From contig LSRY02000007.1 in NCBI GenBank assembly GCA_001643675.2, forward strand, positions 129,001-193,000: DNA of 64,000 bases, read 5' to 3'. Position 1 is the stretch's first letter, and each line of letters begins with the position of its first letter. Shown here piece after piece: positions 1 to 10,702 of this stretch. Origin of the DNA: Monocercomonoides exilis (lineage: Eukaryota > Preaxostyla > Oxymonadida > Polymastigidae). Both the position numbers and the translations under genes were made by a program. Under the pieces are notes generated by a model. That model searched no databases. It had not been told where the DNA came from and saw nothing but the letters and a program-made list of their open reading frames with translations.

Positions 1-2078
1 GTGGCGGATAGGGAGCAAAAGGAGCAGCATGAGGAGGCTAAGCAGAAGATAAAGAAGAGGCATTCGGAGTTCAACATGCTGTTGCAGAAGATCCGGGACA
101 AAGAGCGGATCTCGAAGATGACGAGCGGGCTGGCAGAGCAGCTGCAGGAGAAGGACAAAATCATCCGAATGCGGGAGAGGAAGATTCTGGAGCTGATCGA
201 AAAGCACAACATAGAGGAGAAGGGATTGCAGGAGCAACTTGTTGCAATGAAGGAGAAGATGTCGTATGAAGAAACAGGGCAGTTATAGGCCAGAATGGTT
301 AAGACACCGGAAGGGAAGGAGAAGCAGAAGAGAAACATGAACATGGAGTGTATTTTTTGGAAAAATTGATTACGATAGTGAATCAGATGATAACAGTTTC
401 TGGGAAGCTTAGGCAAGAAGAGTACGAAACGGTGCATGTGCTTTGGATACCGATCACGTTGCATTCGTTTGTGCGGATGAAGCGTTTATTGAAGCCACTA
501 AAGACAGAGCTTAAGAATTCGCTGGTATGGAAACTGTTAATGTCCGGTGGATATTCAGAGACTAATTCGCAGAAAATATAAGCAGGAGCAGAGAAGGGTG
601 GTCAAATGTGGCGGCTCAGACGCAGATGTTTTGGGGCTTTGGATTTATGTGGATAGGGAAGAAGCGCGAGGTTCAGAAGAAGGCGAGGCGAATCGATAGG
701 AGATGATCTACGTGGTGAATCCATACCTAAAAGACTTTGTAGAGGCGTGGCTGCGTGGGAAGTTTGTATAGGTGTTCTCAGGAGATTTGTTGTTGTTCAA
801 ACTGGTATTTAACAAGGCGCTTGAAAGAGAATCGAAGATAAAAATCTAAATGTTTTTTGTGGTGTTTCAATGGATTCATATAAAGAAGCGGGACAAAGAT
901 GTGTTGATATTACTGTCGTTTCTTGAGAACTACTTCATGGCAGAAGCAGCAAAGCGGAAGGAAGCGATAAAGGAGCTGTGCGATCAGATGCATAGAGGCT
1001 ATCCATTGACATTATCATCATCGCCATCGGGAGCTGCGTGAAGATGCATCTTTTCAGATGAAATTGAGTCTTTCTGTGCGCATCATTAGCAGAGGCTTTA
1101 AGCGCTGTAGATGTCAATCTTCCAAGATACGAATTAACTGTCTGTGTGCTGTTTGCTATCATTTACACCGGTGCTTGAGGTGTGCCAGCGCAATGCCTTC
1201 TTCGAGCTGCGCCTGCATCTGCTAGATGTGTGCGACTCTGCTAACCGGTTAACACCTCTGACGGCGTCTGAGAACAGAGGGTTGTGAAGAAGGTGAATCA
1301 TAACTTTGCGCTGCAGAGCCGGAGCTGCACTATCTTGTGCGTATGCTTTAGTGGGTTTTGGAGGGAGCAGGGATTGAAATCTGGTTGAAGCGTCTGATGA
1401 AGACTGTGAAGTCGACTGTAGGGAAGAATTATGAGTGGCTAGAGTTGCTCCAAATGGTGCGGATGCTGGTGGAGCTTGCAGCAATGGAGGAGAAAGAAGA
1501 GGCAGAGGAAGGAGGAGGAATAGTTTGGGATTCCTCGATATTTTCCAAATCAGCAGAAGGCGAATTTTTCATCTGAATGAGAAAAATCAAATGGAAACGA
1601 ACGCGATTCTGGAAGAGAGTGGAGAGAAGAAAATGTGGAGCGAATATGAACGAGAATATGAAATGGATGTTTGGAGTCAGATGGAGAATTGAAACATTTT
1701 GGATAAGGCATGTGTGGAGAAGATATATATGATTATGCAGCGATTGAGGCGGTTGTGCTCAGCAAAATTAACTTTTGTCTCTCTGTCACTATTATTGGCA
1801 TTTTCACATATGCCTTATCTTCCTCAGAGGCGCATCGAAATAGCTTCTGGAAACTTCCTCCTTCCGTGCCGCACAGGCGCTGCAGCTTTGCTCTCTTATT
1901 TTTGCAGTTGATTGAAGCATCGAGGCAGAGCAACGTGTTCCATTCGAAGAAGCCTGATGTTGAGAAGATTTTGAAGGATCAGAATAAGACGAAAAAATGT
2001 ACACATGCATTGTCTCAATCATCATCTACTTCGAATAAGCATTCTGCGCATTTATCTTATTCTTATTTCTTCCAGTAA
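1..2078 (+). pseudogene. Decayed coding region, coiled-coil at its left end
   Basis: This stretch has the GC content and codon look of the coding genes but is broken by stops and frame changes. Codons 1-95 (1-285) are open from the window edge and encode a charged, Lys/Glu/Gln-rich helix likely to form a coiled coil, then meet TAG at 286. Coding-like sequence continues in frame 2 from about 350 (an acidic patch near 368-400) and returns to frame 1 near 545. In-frame stops lie at 286, 410, 512, 697, 769 and 847, all of them TAG or TAA. Around 440-545 the translation loosely resembles a BRCT-type fold (a hydrophobic strand followed by a V-x-W-I motif), which is only a guess. Further fragments (1435-1692, 1710-2078) read as decayed protein. 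No AT-rich introns that would repair the frame are visible. I do not recognise the parent gene. Confidence 0.5.
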
Positions 2079-3666
2079 CTATTTGATGATTCGTAATTGT
2101 TCTTTTCAACCCATAAAAGATGCATTAGGATAGTTGAAAAGCTATTTCTTGAATTGATAAGTGAAAATGATGAAGTATTGGAGATAAGTTTTGCTCACTT
2201 CATATTTCTGATCTATTGTATGTAATTCTGAACATTTATTTGCTCTACGGAAAATGCTGTTTGTTTTGTGTATCCGCTTCAAGAAGATATACACAGCCTG
2301 CATATGTGCATCTCTTCTGTTCCAGTGATCTCAAATAGCCCCGAGTCTCGATTATTTTCATATGCAGAGTCGTGCAAAAGAGTGAGGTTATTGACAGCAA
2401 ATGTTCCTATTGTAACAGAAAAAAAAGTCAAGCCAGCTTCTTATAATTCTGTTTACTCCGTTTTGTAAAAATTGCTTCTATCAGAAATTATGAATGTCCT
2501 CACACCATGGTTCACACTTGTTCATTTTGAAATAATTCTTGTGAGAATCACAATATTTTTTTCTAAGTTGGGGATCAGCTGAATAAAAAAATATCAAATA
2601 GAATTTAATAGATGGCTTTATTTCTTTCTGGTTGTTGTTGTTCTTTTCCAAATAAATTCCTATGAAAAATAAGAATTACTCGAAATCTCACATTCATAGG
2701 TGTTCAATGAGAATTTTTCATGACAATTTTTCATTGAATTTTACAATCATATATGATAAACTTTATCATATTGATTCTTGTCATATTCTTCAAATGTGCA
2801 GCTAAAAGTGCAGTCATCAATCTTTTCGCCTTTTAACTTTTCTTTTAATTAAAAATGGCAGGAAGATTTGAAAGCCATATTTGAAAAAAAAAAGCAGTAT
2901 CTCTCATCTTATCAAGTCCAATCTTTCAGATGGAGTTTTGAAACTGGAAAGGTTAATATTGCTTGAGCAACAGACTTATGCTTGTGAAGCAAATTGACTT
3001 TCTTTGTGAATGAAATAGAGATGCAAAAATTTATGAGAAACTCAGAAATCCCAATAATAGATAGTGTATATTATATTTTCATAACATGATTTAATAAATG
3101 TTCGATTTCCAAACCCTATGTTCAAATGTTGAATCCAAAAAGCGCACAAATTATCGATTGATCATTACTGTAACAAATTTCGATTACCATGCTTCAAAAC
3201 ATCATTTTGTTTTTCGAAAGTGCTGTGAACAGTTTCATAACGATTATTTATATTAACCTGCATTCATTTATACTCGAAAGAACAGATTTCATTCTGATCA
3301 AATACACAATATAAATCCAAATTTATCAAAACTTTTTAAATTCTCCAAAAAAGAATGCATATGTCAATTTTTCATCGAAAATATGAACTTTATACATAAA
3401 AATTGAAGAAATTAAATCTGACAAAAAAATAGTGGTTTGAATTTTTGATCTGCAGTGATTTTTCAAAAATTTTCACCCACTTATTGCTCCGCCAACACTC
3501 TGGAGCTAATATGAGAATTTTCTTCCACTTTTTGTTGAATCTTCTTCATTAACACTTCATTAAATGGCCAGCTTTGATTATGGTGTCTCTATTCAATTTC
3601 TTCTCGTTGAAAAATTTTTATATTCCAGGAACAAATTGTTCAAATATCCGGATGTTGAATTCCATA

Positions 3667-3668
<2 letters not shown>

Positions 3669-3713
<45 letters not shown>
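3669..3713. repeat. (TTA)n microsatellite
   Basis: About 15 tandem TTA units followed by T-rich sequence. It creates a poly-Leu/poly-Tyr open frame by chance. Confidence 0.95.
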
Positions 3714-3715
<2 letters not shown>

Positions 3716-3969
3716 TTTTATTTTTTTTTTTTTATTTTTTATTTTTTTTTTTTGGGAAGTTCGTTTAGTTATATTTTTTTGTGAAAATGAAAATTGAATT
3801 TTTTTATCAAAATTTCATTCCAACTCACAAATTTTCACCAGCATGAAAACAAATGCTTGAAAATATTATTCCATTCATTCCATTGAAGTTTCATGAGCGA
3901 GAACAGTAATTTGAAGCAAATATTCGTCAAACATTTTCACCTGAATAAAATTTTCAAAAAATTCGATCA

Positions 3970-3971
<2 letters not shown>

Positions 3972-4026
<55 letters not shown>
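3972..4026. repeat. 55-nt poly-T tract
   Basis: An uninterrupted run of T at the outer edge of the hairpin arm that follows. The true length may differ because of sequencing error. Confidence 0.9.
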
Positions 4027-4249
4027 CGAAAAAAAAAGTTCCTTTTGATTTATTTTCAAATAAAATAAAAATTTCATTCAATCAAATTTCTGTTCCCACT
4101 CACCAAAATTTCTTGTCAAGAAAATAAAATCTTGACATTGGTATTATTTTTATTTTTGTGAAGTTTCATGAGAGAGAACAGAAATTTGATTGAAAAATGA
4201 AATTTTTATTTTATTTGAAAATAAATCAAAAGGAACTTTTCAAAAAAAA
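4023..4249. repeat. Long inverted repeat (hairpin)
   Basis: The left arm, roughly 4036-4095, is the near-perfect reverse complement of the right arm, roughly 4176-4240, with about 80 nt between them. The arms start at GAACAGAAATTTGATTGA (right) and TCAATCAAATTTCTGTTC (left). No clear target-site duplication or coding capacity is visible, so this could be a MITE relic or a local inverted duplication. Confidence 0.8.
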
Positions 4250-4544
4250 TTAGACATTTGTATTTTATTTATGAAACAAAGAGATGTTTGAAAAATGAAA
4301 TAAAATGAAAAAAATGATGAAATTTGATTTATATTACGAAATTTCAAAAATTCAGTGAAATAAAAAAAATTTTTTTTAAATAATTAATTCTGACGTGGAT
4401 TTTCATTTTCAAACTGACGTGACAATTGTTTTTATCTGTAACACATGTTAAGTTACCACTCTTAATTGTTTAAAAAAAATCAGAAAATTTTTTAAAGATG
4501 TGAATAACTGAATAATTTTTTGGTGAATCAAAAAAAGAATATTA

Positions 4545-4756
4545 AGGTGGCTGATCATTTTAAATTCATTCTTTCGTTCGAGTTTTGATCAAAAATTTCT
4601 TCTCAATGGGTTTTTGAAAAATTGTTCTGAACAGATAATATACGTAGTTTATGATGTTGTTGTTGCAGAAACAAATTTTTAACAAAAATCCCATTAAGAT
4701 TAAATTTTTGATCAAAACTCGAACGAAAGAATGATTTCAAAAAGGATCAGCCAGGT
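4545..4756. mobile_element. MITE-like element with TA target duplication
   Basis: A 212-bp palindromic element. The left arm (4545-4610) pairs with the right arm (4690-4756) at roughly 85% identity. The outer ends read AGGTGGCTGATC on the left and, as reverse complement, ACCTGGCTGATC on the right. A TA lies directly outside each end (4543-4544 and 4757-4758), the target duplication typical of Tc1/mariner/pogo elements. It contains no ORF, so mobility would need a transposase from elsewhere. Confidence 0.65.
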
Positions 4757-4909
4757 TATATATCATTTAGCAATATGCAACTTTCATCACCTTTTGATTT
4801 CAACCACAAGAATTGTAAACAATAGAAATATGATGCATGAAAGAAAAGTGAACAAAATATCCAAATCAAAAATTTAATGTTGAGTTAGATCATAAAAAAT
4901 TTCTTGAAA

Positions 4910-7256
4910 ATGTTCAAATTATCATTTACGAAAACATTTTGCACATTTTGCGGGGAATATATTTCGATGAAGCTTGATGGAGATGATTGGATTCTTGGGA
5001 TTAAACGAGGGCTTGCAGACAAGTACGATTTAGACGCACGAGACTTGTATTTCACTCAAAAACAAAAGATCGTACCTGATGACGCGAAAGCAAGGGATAT
5101 CTTTAATGCATGCACATAATTTTTCTTTATTTCTTTATTTCTTTTTATTTTAATATGTATTATGCAAAAAGTATGGAGAAATGGTATATTTGGTGAAACG
5201 AAAATCATTAACCAAAAAAGCTTCCACAACAGCTGAAACGGAAGAAGTTTTACCTAAAATGGAAGAAATAGTTTCATCAGAGTTGCAAAGAGCAAAACCT
5301 TTTTCTGTTCGAGTTACAATTTGCACAGACGAGGCGAAGGGGAAAGTGGTGGTTGTGGAAAACATAAGCCCGGAGATGAAAATTGAGGTTCTGGCTGGAA
5401 GAGTATTTGAGCATCTACACATTCCTGCAGGGAGAATGACAATGGTAACAGAAATGGGAGCAAAAATTTTTGGAACATGGAAAAGTGGACATTTCGAGCT
5501 TCAGGAAAGCTCAGAGGAAAAGCTTGTTTCTAAACTGACTTATTGCGGACAGAGCGGAATAACGTGTCGCATTTATAATTTGATTTCATTCCCCCGACAG
5601 CTTTCGCAAGTTCCTGCACCGATCACATATTCGTCAGCTACTCCACTATCCAATTTGAATCCTTCACAACTTGGATCCGAGACTACCGAACAGGGAACTC
5701 ATGGTACATTTATCCTGCAAGTGAATTATGAGCCAGGAAAGAAAGTATATGTTGAAGCAGAAGGAGAGATGCTGGTGGAAGAATTGAAGAAAAAGCTGGA
5801 GGGAGTGATTGGAACAGCAGTAGAAAAGATGATGCTATTTTGGGGAGAAACTCAGATGGAGGATGATAAATCAATCTCTTCATTTGGTTTCAAGGATGAA
5901 GATAGCATTTATGCATTGGAGAAAAGTAACGGGATGTTTCCCTTGCCGGTCAAAACATTGACGGGAAAGGTCATAAATTTGATGGCTTACAAGTGGATGA
6001 AAGTGAGCGAGCTAAAAGAAAGAATTGCTGAGAAGGATGAAACCCCCGTGAACCTAATGCGTTTGATTTACAACGGCAAGCAATTATCGGATGAGTATGC
6101 GATTTCAGATTACAACATCCAAGAAGGCTCAACTATCTCTCTTGTTTTAAGGCTACGTGGAGGGAAGAGTAAAGAGCTATTTGTGAAGTCGCTCAGAGGG
6201 CAGACGCTGAGGTTTGAGGTGTGGAATGGAGAGACACGAGTGAGAGATATAAAGCGGATGGTGGCAGAAAAAGAAGGGATTCCAGCAGAGCAGCAGAGGC
6301 TATTGTGGGGCGGGAAAGAGCTGAGAGATGAAGTGCTGTTATCCGAATATGGAATGGAAGACAAGTCAACTGCCCATCTGCTGCTCAATCTGAGGGGCGG
6401 ATTCAACATCCGAGTGATGCATTTGGATGGGCGGACAGTGAATGTGGAGGTGGATGGGGCGGAATCGGTGGAGGATGTGAAGCGGAAGGTGACTGCAGTA
6501 GAAGGAGTGGATGTGAGTCAGATGCGGTTGGTGTCTTCGGGGCGGTGGTTGAAAGACTCTCATGTGCTGGAAGATTTCGGGATTGGGCCTGAATCAACGG
6601 TGCATCTGCTGCCAATAAGCAGAGGCGGGATGAGCGGGCCAGGACTTGCCTTTGTGGATGTGACGAAGACGGATGCATTGGTGGAGACGTCATTCAGCAG
6701 CACTGCTCCGCCATGGAGAATGGTGGGGCCTGGAATCAACATCGAAGGGTTTTGCCTCAACGATGGATGCCCAGCGTTTAGCAGGCAGGTGATCTGCCGG
6801 TGGGGGATGAAGCAGTACGATCTCCATGCGAATACTGCATTCTGTCCGTGCTGTCTGGAAAAGATTGTGCCTCTGAAGCCAGGCTTCTTCAGTTGCAAGT
6901 GGCGGATAACAGCAGTGAAAGAGGATGGGACAGTCATGCACATGCCCTGGAAGGAGGCAAGCTATGAAAAGTATACAACATACGACGAGAAGGAAGCTGG
7001 AACAGCCAAGTTCCTGCTGCTGCTTATCGAAGCCAAAGGACAAGAGAGTATTGTGAAGCACCCAACACTGTCATACGATGTGGCTGTGCCGGAGGTGTGC
7101 GGAATTTGCCACAGACACCAGGACAGCAGCTCAGTTCAAGTGTACACGTGTGGGCATGCTTTCCATCGCAATTGTGGGAGCGACTGGGAAGAGACCGTTG
7201 GGGAGTGCCCAGTTTGCCAAATGAAAATGAATAATCAACAGGCGCCTACTGCTTAA
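4910..7256 (+). CDS. Multi-ubiquitin-like-domain RING-H2 protein
   Basis: Probably a ubiquitin ligase or processed ubiquitin-like precursor acting in the cytosol. The proposed structure is exon 1 4910-5107 and exon 2 5172-7256 (about 760 aa). The first ATG (4910) opens a UBL domain that continues across the intron. After it come about five more beta-grasp repeats; the last three end in LRLRGG, LNLRGG and SRGG, resembling the Gly-Gly ends of ubiquitin. The fourth is closest to ubiquitin ([15 protein letters not shown]). Next is a Cys/His-rich domain (near 6730-6900, starting PGINIEGFC and with a CPCC motif), seen in other ubiquitin-fusion proteins. The C-terminus is a RING-H2 finger ([21 protein letters not shown]) at 7096-7225. 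The intron lacks a GT donor; GC at 5108 fits best. If it is not spliced, exon 1 would instead be a separate 69-codon frame ending at TAA 5117. Confidence 0.8.
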
Positions 7257-7744
7257 ATTTAATACTGTAAATTTATAATTTGAAACAAAAAAATTTCATT
7301 TGATTTTATTAGAGTGAACTGTGATTTACAAGTATTTTTATTTATTGATCGATGAAAAGAAAATTTGTGAATCTTTTCAACATTAATTTTGTTAAAGCTT
7401 GCTGAAATATCTGTTTTTTTAAACCGAAGTTCATCAATACGATGAGATTTATTAATTGTTTTTTCATTTTTATAGGATTTTTCCTTTTTGATGTCATGCT
7501 ATCACTCTTGTGGTATTATTAGGGTGATTTATTAACCCGAATATTTTTTTGAAAACCCGAATAAAAAATAATCAAATTTATTTTTGATTATTGTGTATTG
7601 ATTTCGTTTTTTAAAAAATATTAATAATTAATATAATCAACAAGCTCTTGTTTCACAATTTTTCGAATATTTCTTTCTTTTTTTTTCATCATCAGAAAAA
7701 TCATCATTTAAAATTTTCAATGGGTTGAATTTTCTTTTTTTCGG

Positions 7745-9244
7745 TTATTCATCTTCAAACAAAGCCTTTTCAATTTCTTCATTATCTTTTTCTTCATTTT
7801 TTGACTCTTTTCTTTCATCCTTTTCTTTTTTCCATTCTATTAAGAATTCTTCATCGGTAATTAATTTTCCAAAATAATCAAACCTTTTTGTTCTTTTCTT
7901 CAGAGTTACAGAAGGTTCTTTTGGCAGCTTCGCTAACACTTCGTGCCACTGATGTGACAGTACTCCGCTCTTCGCAAATGATGATTTGATTGTAGAAGGC
8001 AACAAAGAAGTTTGTAAAGCTTGTGGAAGCACATCAGCAAGCGCTTCTCGTCGCAAAACAACAGAAGAAGAAGAAGGAGCTTCATAATTAGCATTTATTG
8101 TCTTTTTAAACACAGCAAACACTCCACGGTCCAAAGGCTGTGCGATGTGAGTGGTGTGTGGCACGAAGGTGACGACATCCATTGAAGAATCAACAAACAT
8201 CTTCCATAAGTCTGGCTGTGCTCTTGAAGAATGGGAATCAAGAAGGAGAAGGCAACGTTCATCATTCTTCTTCAAAGTTTCTCTTCTTTGTGTGATCCCT
8301 GGAAGCAACACTTCTTCAGTATATTTGAGGAATAGCGCTTCAATCATCCAGCCTTCACTTTCACCCCAAACATCTAACTGCGAACTCAGAACAAGGCGTA
8401 GTTCATCTGGCAGTTTCCGACAAGACCATAGAACGACGCTTTTTAGGGAGTAGCCATCAGCTGCAGCTGCAACGACGAGAGTTGCATTCGGCATGTTCAT
8501 CGGTGCTTTGGAGAAACCGGCAGGTATGTCGGAAGGATGGAAAACAAGAGAAGAGAAAGAATCAGAGAGTCGAAGAGAAGATTCATCAATATAAAAGATG
8601 AGAGAGTTCGAATAATGATGTTGATCATGAAGGTTTTGCTGAAGAGTGAAAAATGGAAGAAGAGTTTGTTGATTTGATGCAGAGAGCCTTTGGATGTCGA
8701 CGTTTCGAGGGAGTGAAGATTTAAGCTCGGAGTTCCTTTTGGTGTATTGATAAGGATATGCTTTAGAAATTTTCACTTCTTCGTCTTCTTCATCAAAATC
8801 GTCTTTTTTCCTATCATTTATAACAGTGTTCATCTGAATATATAAAAAAATATATAAAACAACAAATTAAATATTGTGACAAACTAATTTCCTCATTTGT
8901 GCAGCATTGTAACTTGTCCCACTTTCACATTCGATTTTTAGTACACCAAATATCGTTTCCTTTTCTTCCTTATTGAATAATTCTGGTCTTCCATTCTGTC
9001 CTACTTTTCTTCCTTTTTCCACAGCTGCAACTGCTCTATCAATTGCCGAGCGAGTAAATTCCTTCATGTTCGCAGCATCAGCAACCCGAGCTTCTCCATT
9101 GGAAATAATCGTTGCAACACGCTCTAATCTACTTTCAATATGTCGATATTGGAAGGATCTCATTAAACTTCTAATTTTCTTTAATCCTTGTTGTTTTTTG
9201 TTTTCCACAACACTCATTTTAAAATATTTTTTGGTTATGATCAT
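7745..9244 (-). CDS. Pogo/Tigger-type DDE transposase
   Basis: This enzyme would cut and paste the surrounding element. Exon 1 is 8885-9244 and exon 2 is 7745-8833, joined by a 51-nt GTTTGT...TTCAG intron in phase 0, giving about 481 aa. Start choice is open between the ATG at 9244 and the one at 9217. The N-terminal exon has a basic helix-turn-helix-like region, presumably DNA binding. The second exon carries the DDE core: FYIDESS (first Asp), LLLLDSHSSR (second Asp) and HIAQPLDRGVF (third acidic residue), with 35 residues between the second and third. HIAQPLD is a hallmark of the pogo/Tigger/CENP-B group. The C-terminus is acidic and Lys-rich. No internal stop is present. Confidence 0.92.
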
Positions 9245-9302
9245 TTTTTTATTTAAAAAAAATTTTTTTTTGAAATGAAAAAAAAATTAAAAAAAAATTT
9301 CA

Positions 9303-9428
9303 ATCAAATTCTAACTTAGTCAGCCCCGTTGCTATTACCTAATCTCCTCAGGGGAGGCACTAATCAGAGATGGAGGAGCTAACCCCCCCATCTCCCCCCC
9401 CATCAGAGATTAGGTATAGTAATTTGAT
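9303..9428. repeat. GC-rich hairpin inside the transposon
   Basis: Between the transposase start and the right terminal repeat lies a compact, unusually GC-rich palindrome. Outer arms ATCAAATT (9303) and AATTTGAT (9421) surround arms ATTACCTAATCTC (9333-9345) and GAGATTAGGTATAGTAAT (9406-9423). Inside sit a CCTCAGGGGAGG palindrome and runs of C. It lies upstream of the transposase start and could be a promoter/5'UTR structure or a small nested insertion. Confidence 0.65.
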
Positions 9429-9561
9429 CTTAATTTCTGACTTCTGACTTTTCCTTATATACTCAAAACAATTAATAAAATATGAAAAGTGGGTTGATTA
9501 AACTTATAAATAAAAAAAATGTTCGGGTTAAAAAAAATATTCGGGTTAATAAATCACCCTA

Positions 9562-10087
9562 TTATTTTCCTGAGCAAGTTAACATAGGTAATTTATTTTT
9601 AAGTTTTCAAATGTGAATAAAATATTTTTTCTCATTTTTCGATGAATGAAGCAATTAAAGGAAAATTCGGACATAATATTGATATGAAAAAAGAAAAAGA
9701 AAGCCTTTTTTATCTTTCTTATCCCATAAGAAATTAGTCTTCATTATTCTTTTTTAAACCAATTCACAATATTTGATTGTTTTTGAAGGTATTTCGACAC
9801 TTTCTTTTTACTTATTTATTATTTGAATAAATATTGAATCTAGGTGAAATTTAATGAAATGAAAATCAATTAAACTGAAACACGAAATGCGATCAATAAT
9901 CATTTGAATTTATTACATTTGAACATAAAGAAGCAACAAAAGAGATTTTAATTGCTGTTGCCGAAGAAAACAATTTTGAAAGAATTAACAAAATTTGAAA
10001 AATAAATTACAATCGTATCATTTCATAATATATATGACATGAGTCTGTATAATCTTTAATAATTTGAGAAATTTGTTCGAAATAAAG
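9562..10087. other. AT-rich spacer upstream of peroxiredoxin
   Basis: About 0.5 kb with no gene seen. The promoter of the peroxiredoxin gene should lie in its right part, but I recognise no specific motif. Confidence 0.6.
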
Positions 10088-10702
10088 ATGGCATTAATTC
10101 CTCAAATGCAAGCGCCTGATTTCAAGGCACAGGCTTATTTAGAAGGGAAGATTTATGAGTTCGATTCAGCCTCAATGAAAGGAAAGTATTTTGTTCTGAT
10201 GTTCTACCCATCAGATTTTTCTTTTGTATGTCCAACGGAAATCATTGAGCATTCAAGGGCAATTGATGAATTCAGAAAAATAGGATGCGAAGTTTGCTGT
10301 ATTAGCACTGATTCAGAGTTTACACACAAAGCTTTTGCAGAGACACCACAAGAAAGAGGAGGCCTTGCTCCTATTCGAGTTCCTCTTATCTCCGATCGTA
10401 GTGGGGAAATATCAAGATCATATGGAGTCCTGCTTAAAGAGGGATACTCCATTCGAGCAACATTCATTATTGCACCTTGTGGGAAGATTAGAGCAGTGCA
10501 GATGAATGACTCTACTGTTGGACGTTCTGTAGAAGAAACATTACGTTTGGTTAATGGATTTAAATTCTGCGATGAGAATGGATGTTCATGTCCTGTGAAT
10601 TGGAAGAAAGGAGAGAAAGGAATGCCGATGACAACTGAAGGAGTAATCGAATACATGAAAGAGCATATGAAACCAGAAGGCAGTCAAGCAAAGACTGCTT
10701 AG
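10088..10702 (+). CDS. Typical 2-Cys peroxiredoxin
   Basis: A thiol peroxidase that reduces hydrogen peroxide and organic hydroperoxides, usually with thioredoxin as electron donor; likely cytosolic. It has no visible intron and about 204 aa, the normal size. I chose the ATG at 10088 because the protein then begins MALIPQMQAPDF, the usual N-terminus before the thioredoxin-like fold. The peroxidatic Cys lies in FSFVCPTEI. The resolving Cys lies near the C-terminus in GCSCPVNWKKG, preceding a normal C-terminal helix. A GGLAPIRVPL segment matches the family's conserved loop. No targeting peptide is apparent. In an anaerobic protist this would be a main defence against oxygen. Confidence 0.96.
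   Translation: MALIPQMQAPDFKAQAYLEGKIYEFDSASMKGKYFVLMFYPSDFSFVCPTEIIEHSRAIDEFRKIGCEVCCISTDSEFTHKAFAETPQERGGLAPIRVPLISDRSGEISRSYGVLLKEGYSIRATFIIAPCGKIRAVQMNDSTVGRSVEETLRLVNGFKFCDENGCSCPVNWKKGEKGMPMTTEGVIEYMKEHMKPEGSQAKTA

Larger units (their letters stand above)
2079..4544. other. AT-rich spacer between decayed gene and UBL gene
   Basis: About 2.5 kb of AT-rich sequence without a convincing gene. It holds an ATT microsatellite, a 55-nt poly-T tract and a large hairpin, listed separately. A 22-bp direct repeat with one mismatch (3885-3906 and 4160-4181), flanked by more diverged similar sequence, suggests an old local duplication. The short open frame at 2268-2468 shows no domain. Confidence 0.7.
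7522..9559 (-). mobile_element. Complete pogo/Tigger-like DNA transposon
   Basis: The 2,038-bp element begins GGGTGATTTATTAACCCGAA at 7522 and ends with its reverse complement at 9559; the first 29 bases of the two ends are identical. Each end is flanked by TA (7520-7521 and 9560-9561), the expected target duplication. A second, subterminal copy of the AACCCGAA motif follows each end, possibly a second transposase-binding site. The element carries one intact, spliced transposase gene on the minus strand, so it is plausibly autonomous and young. Confidence 0.93.

Noticed and set aside
3564-3797. Open frames rich in Leu or Tyr
   Set aside because: They are produced by the TTA microsatellite and adjacent T tracts.
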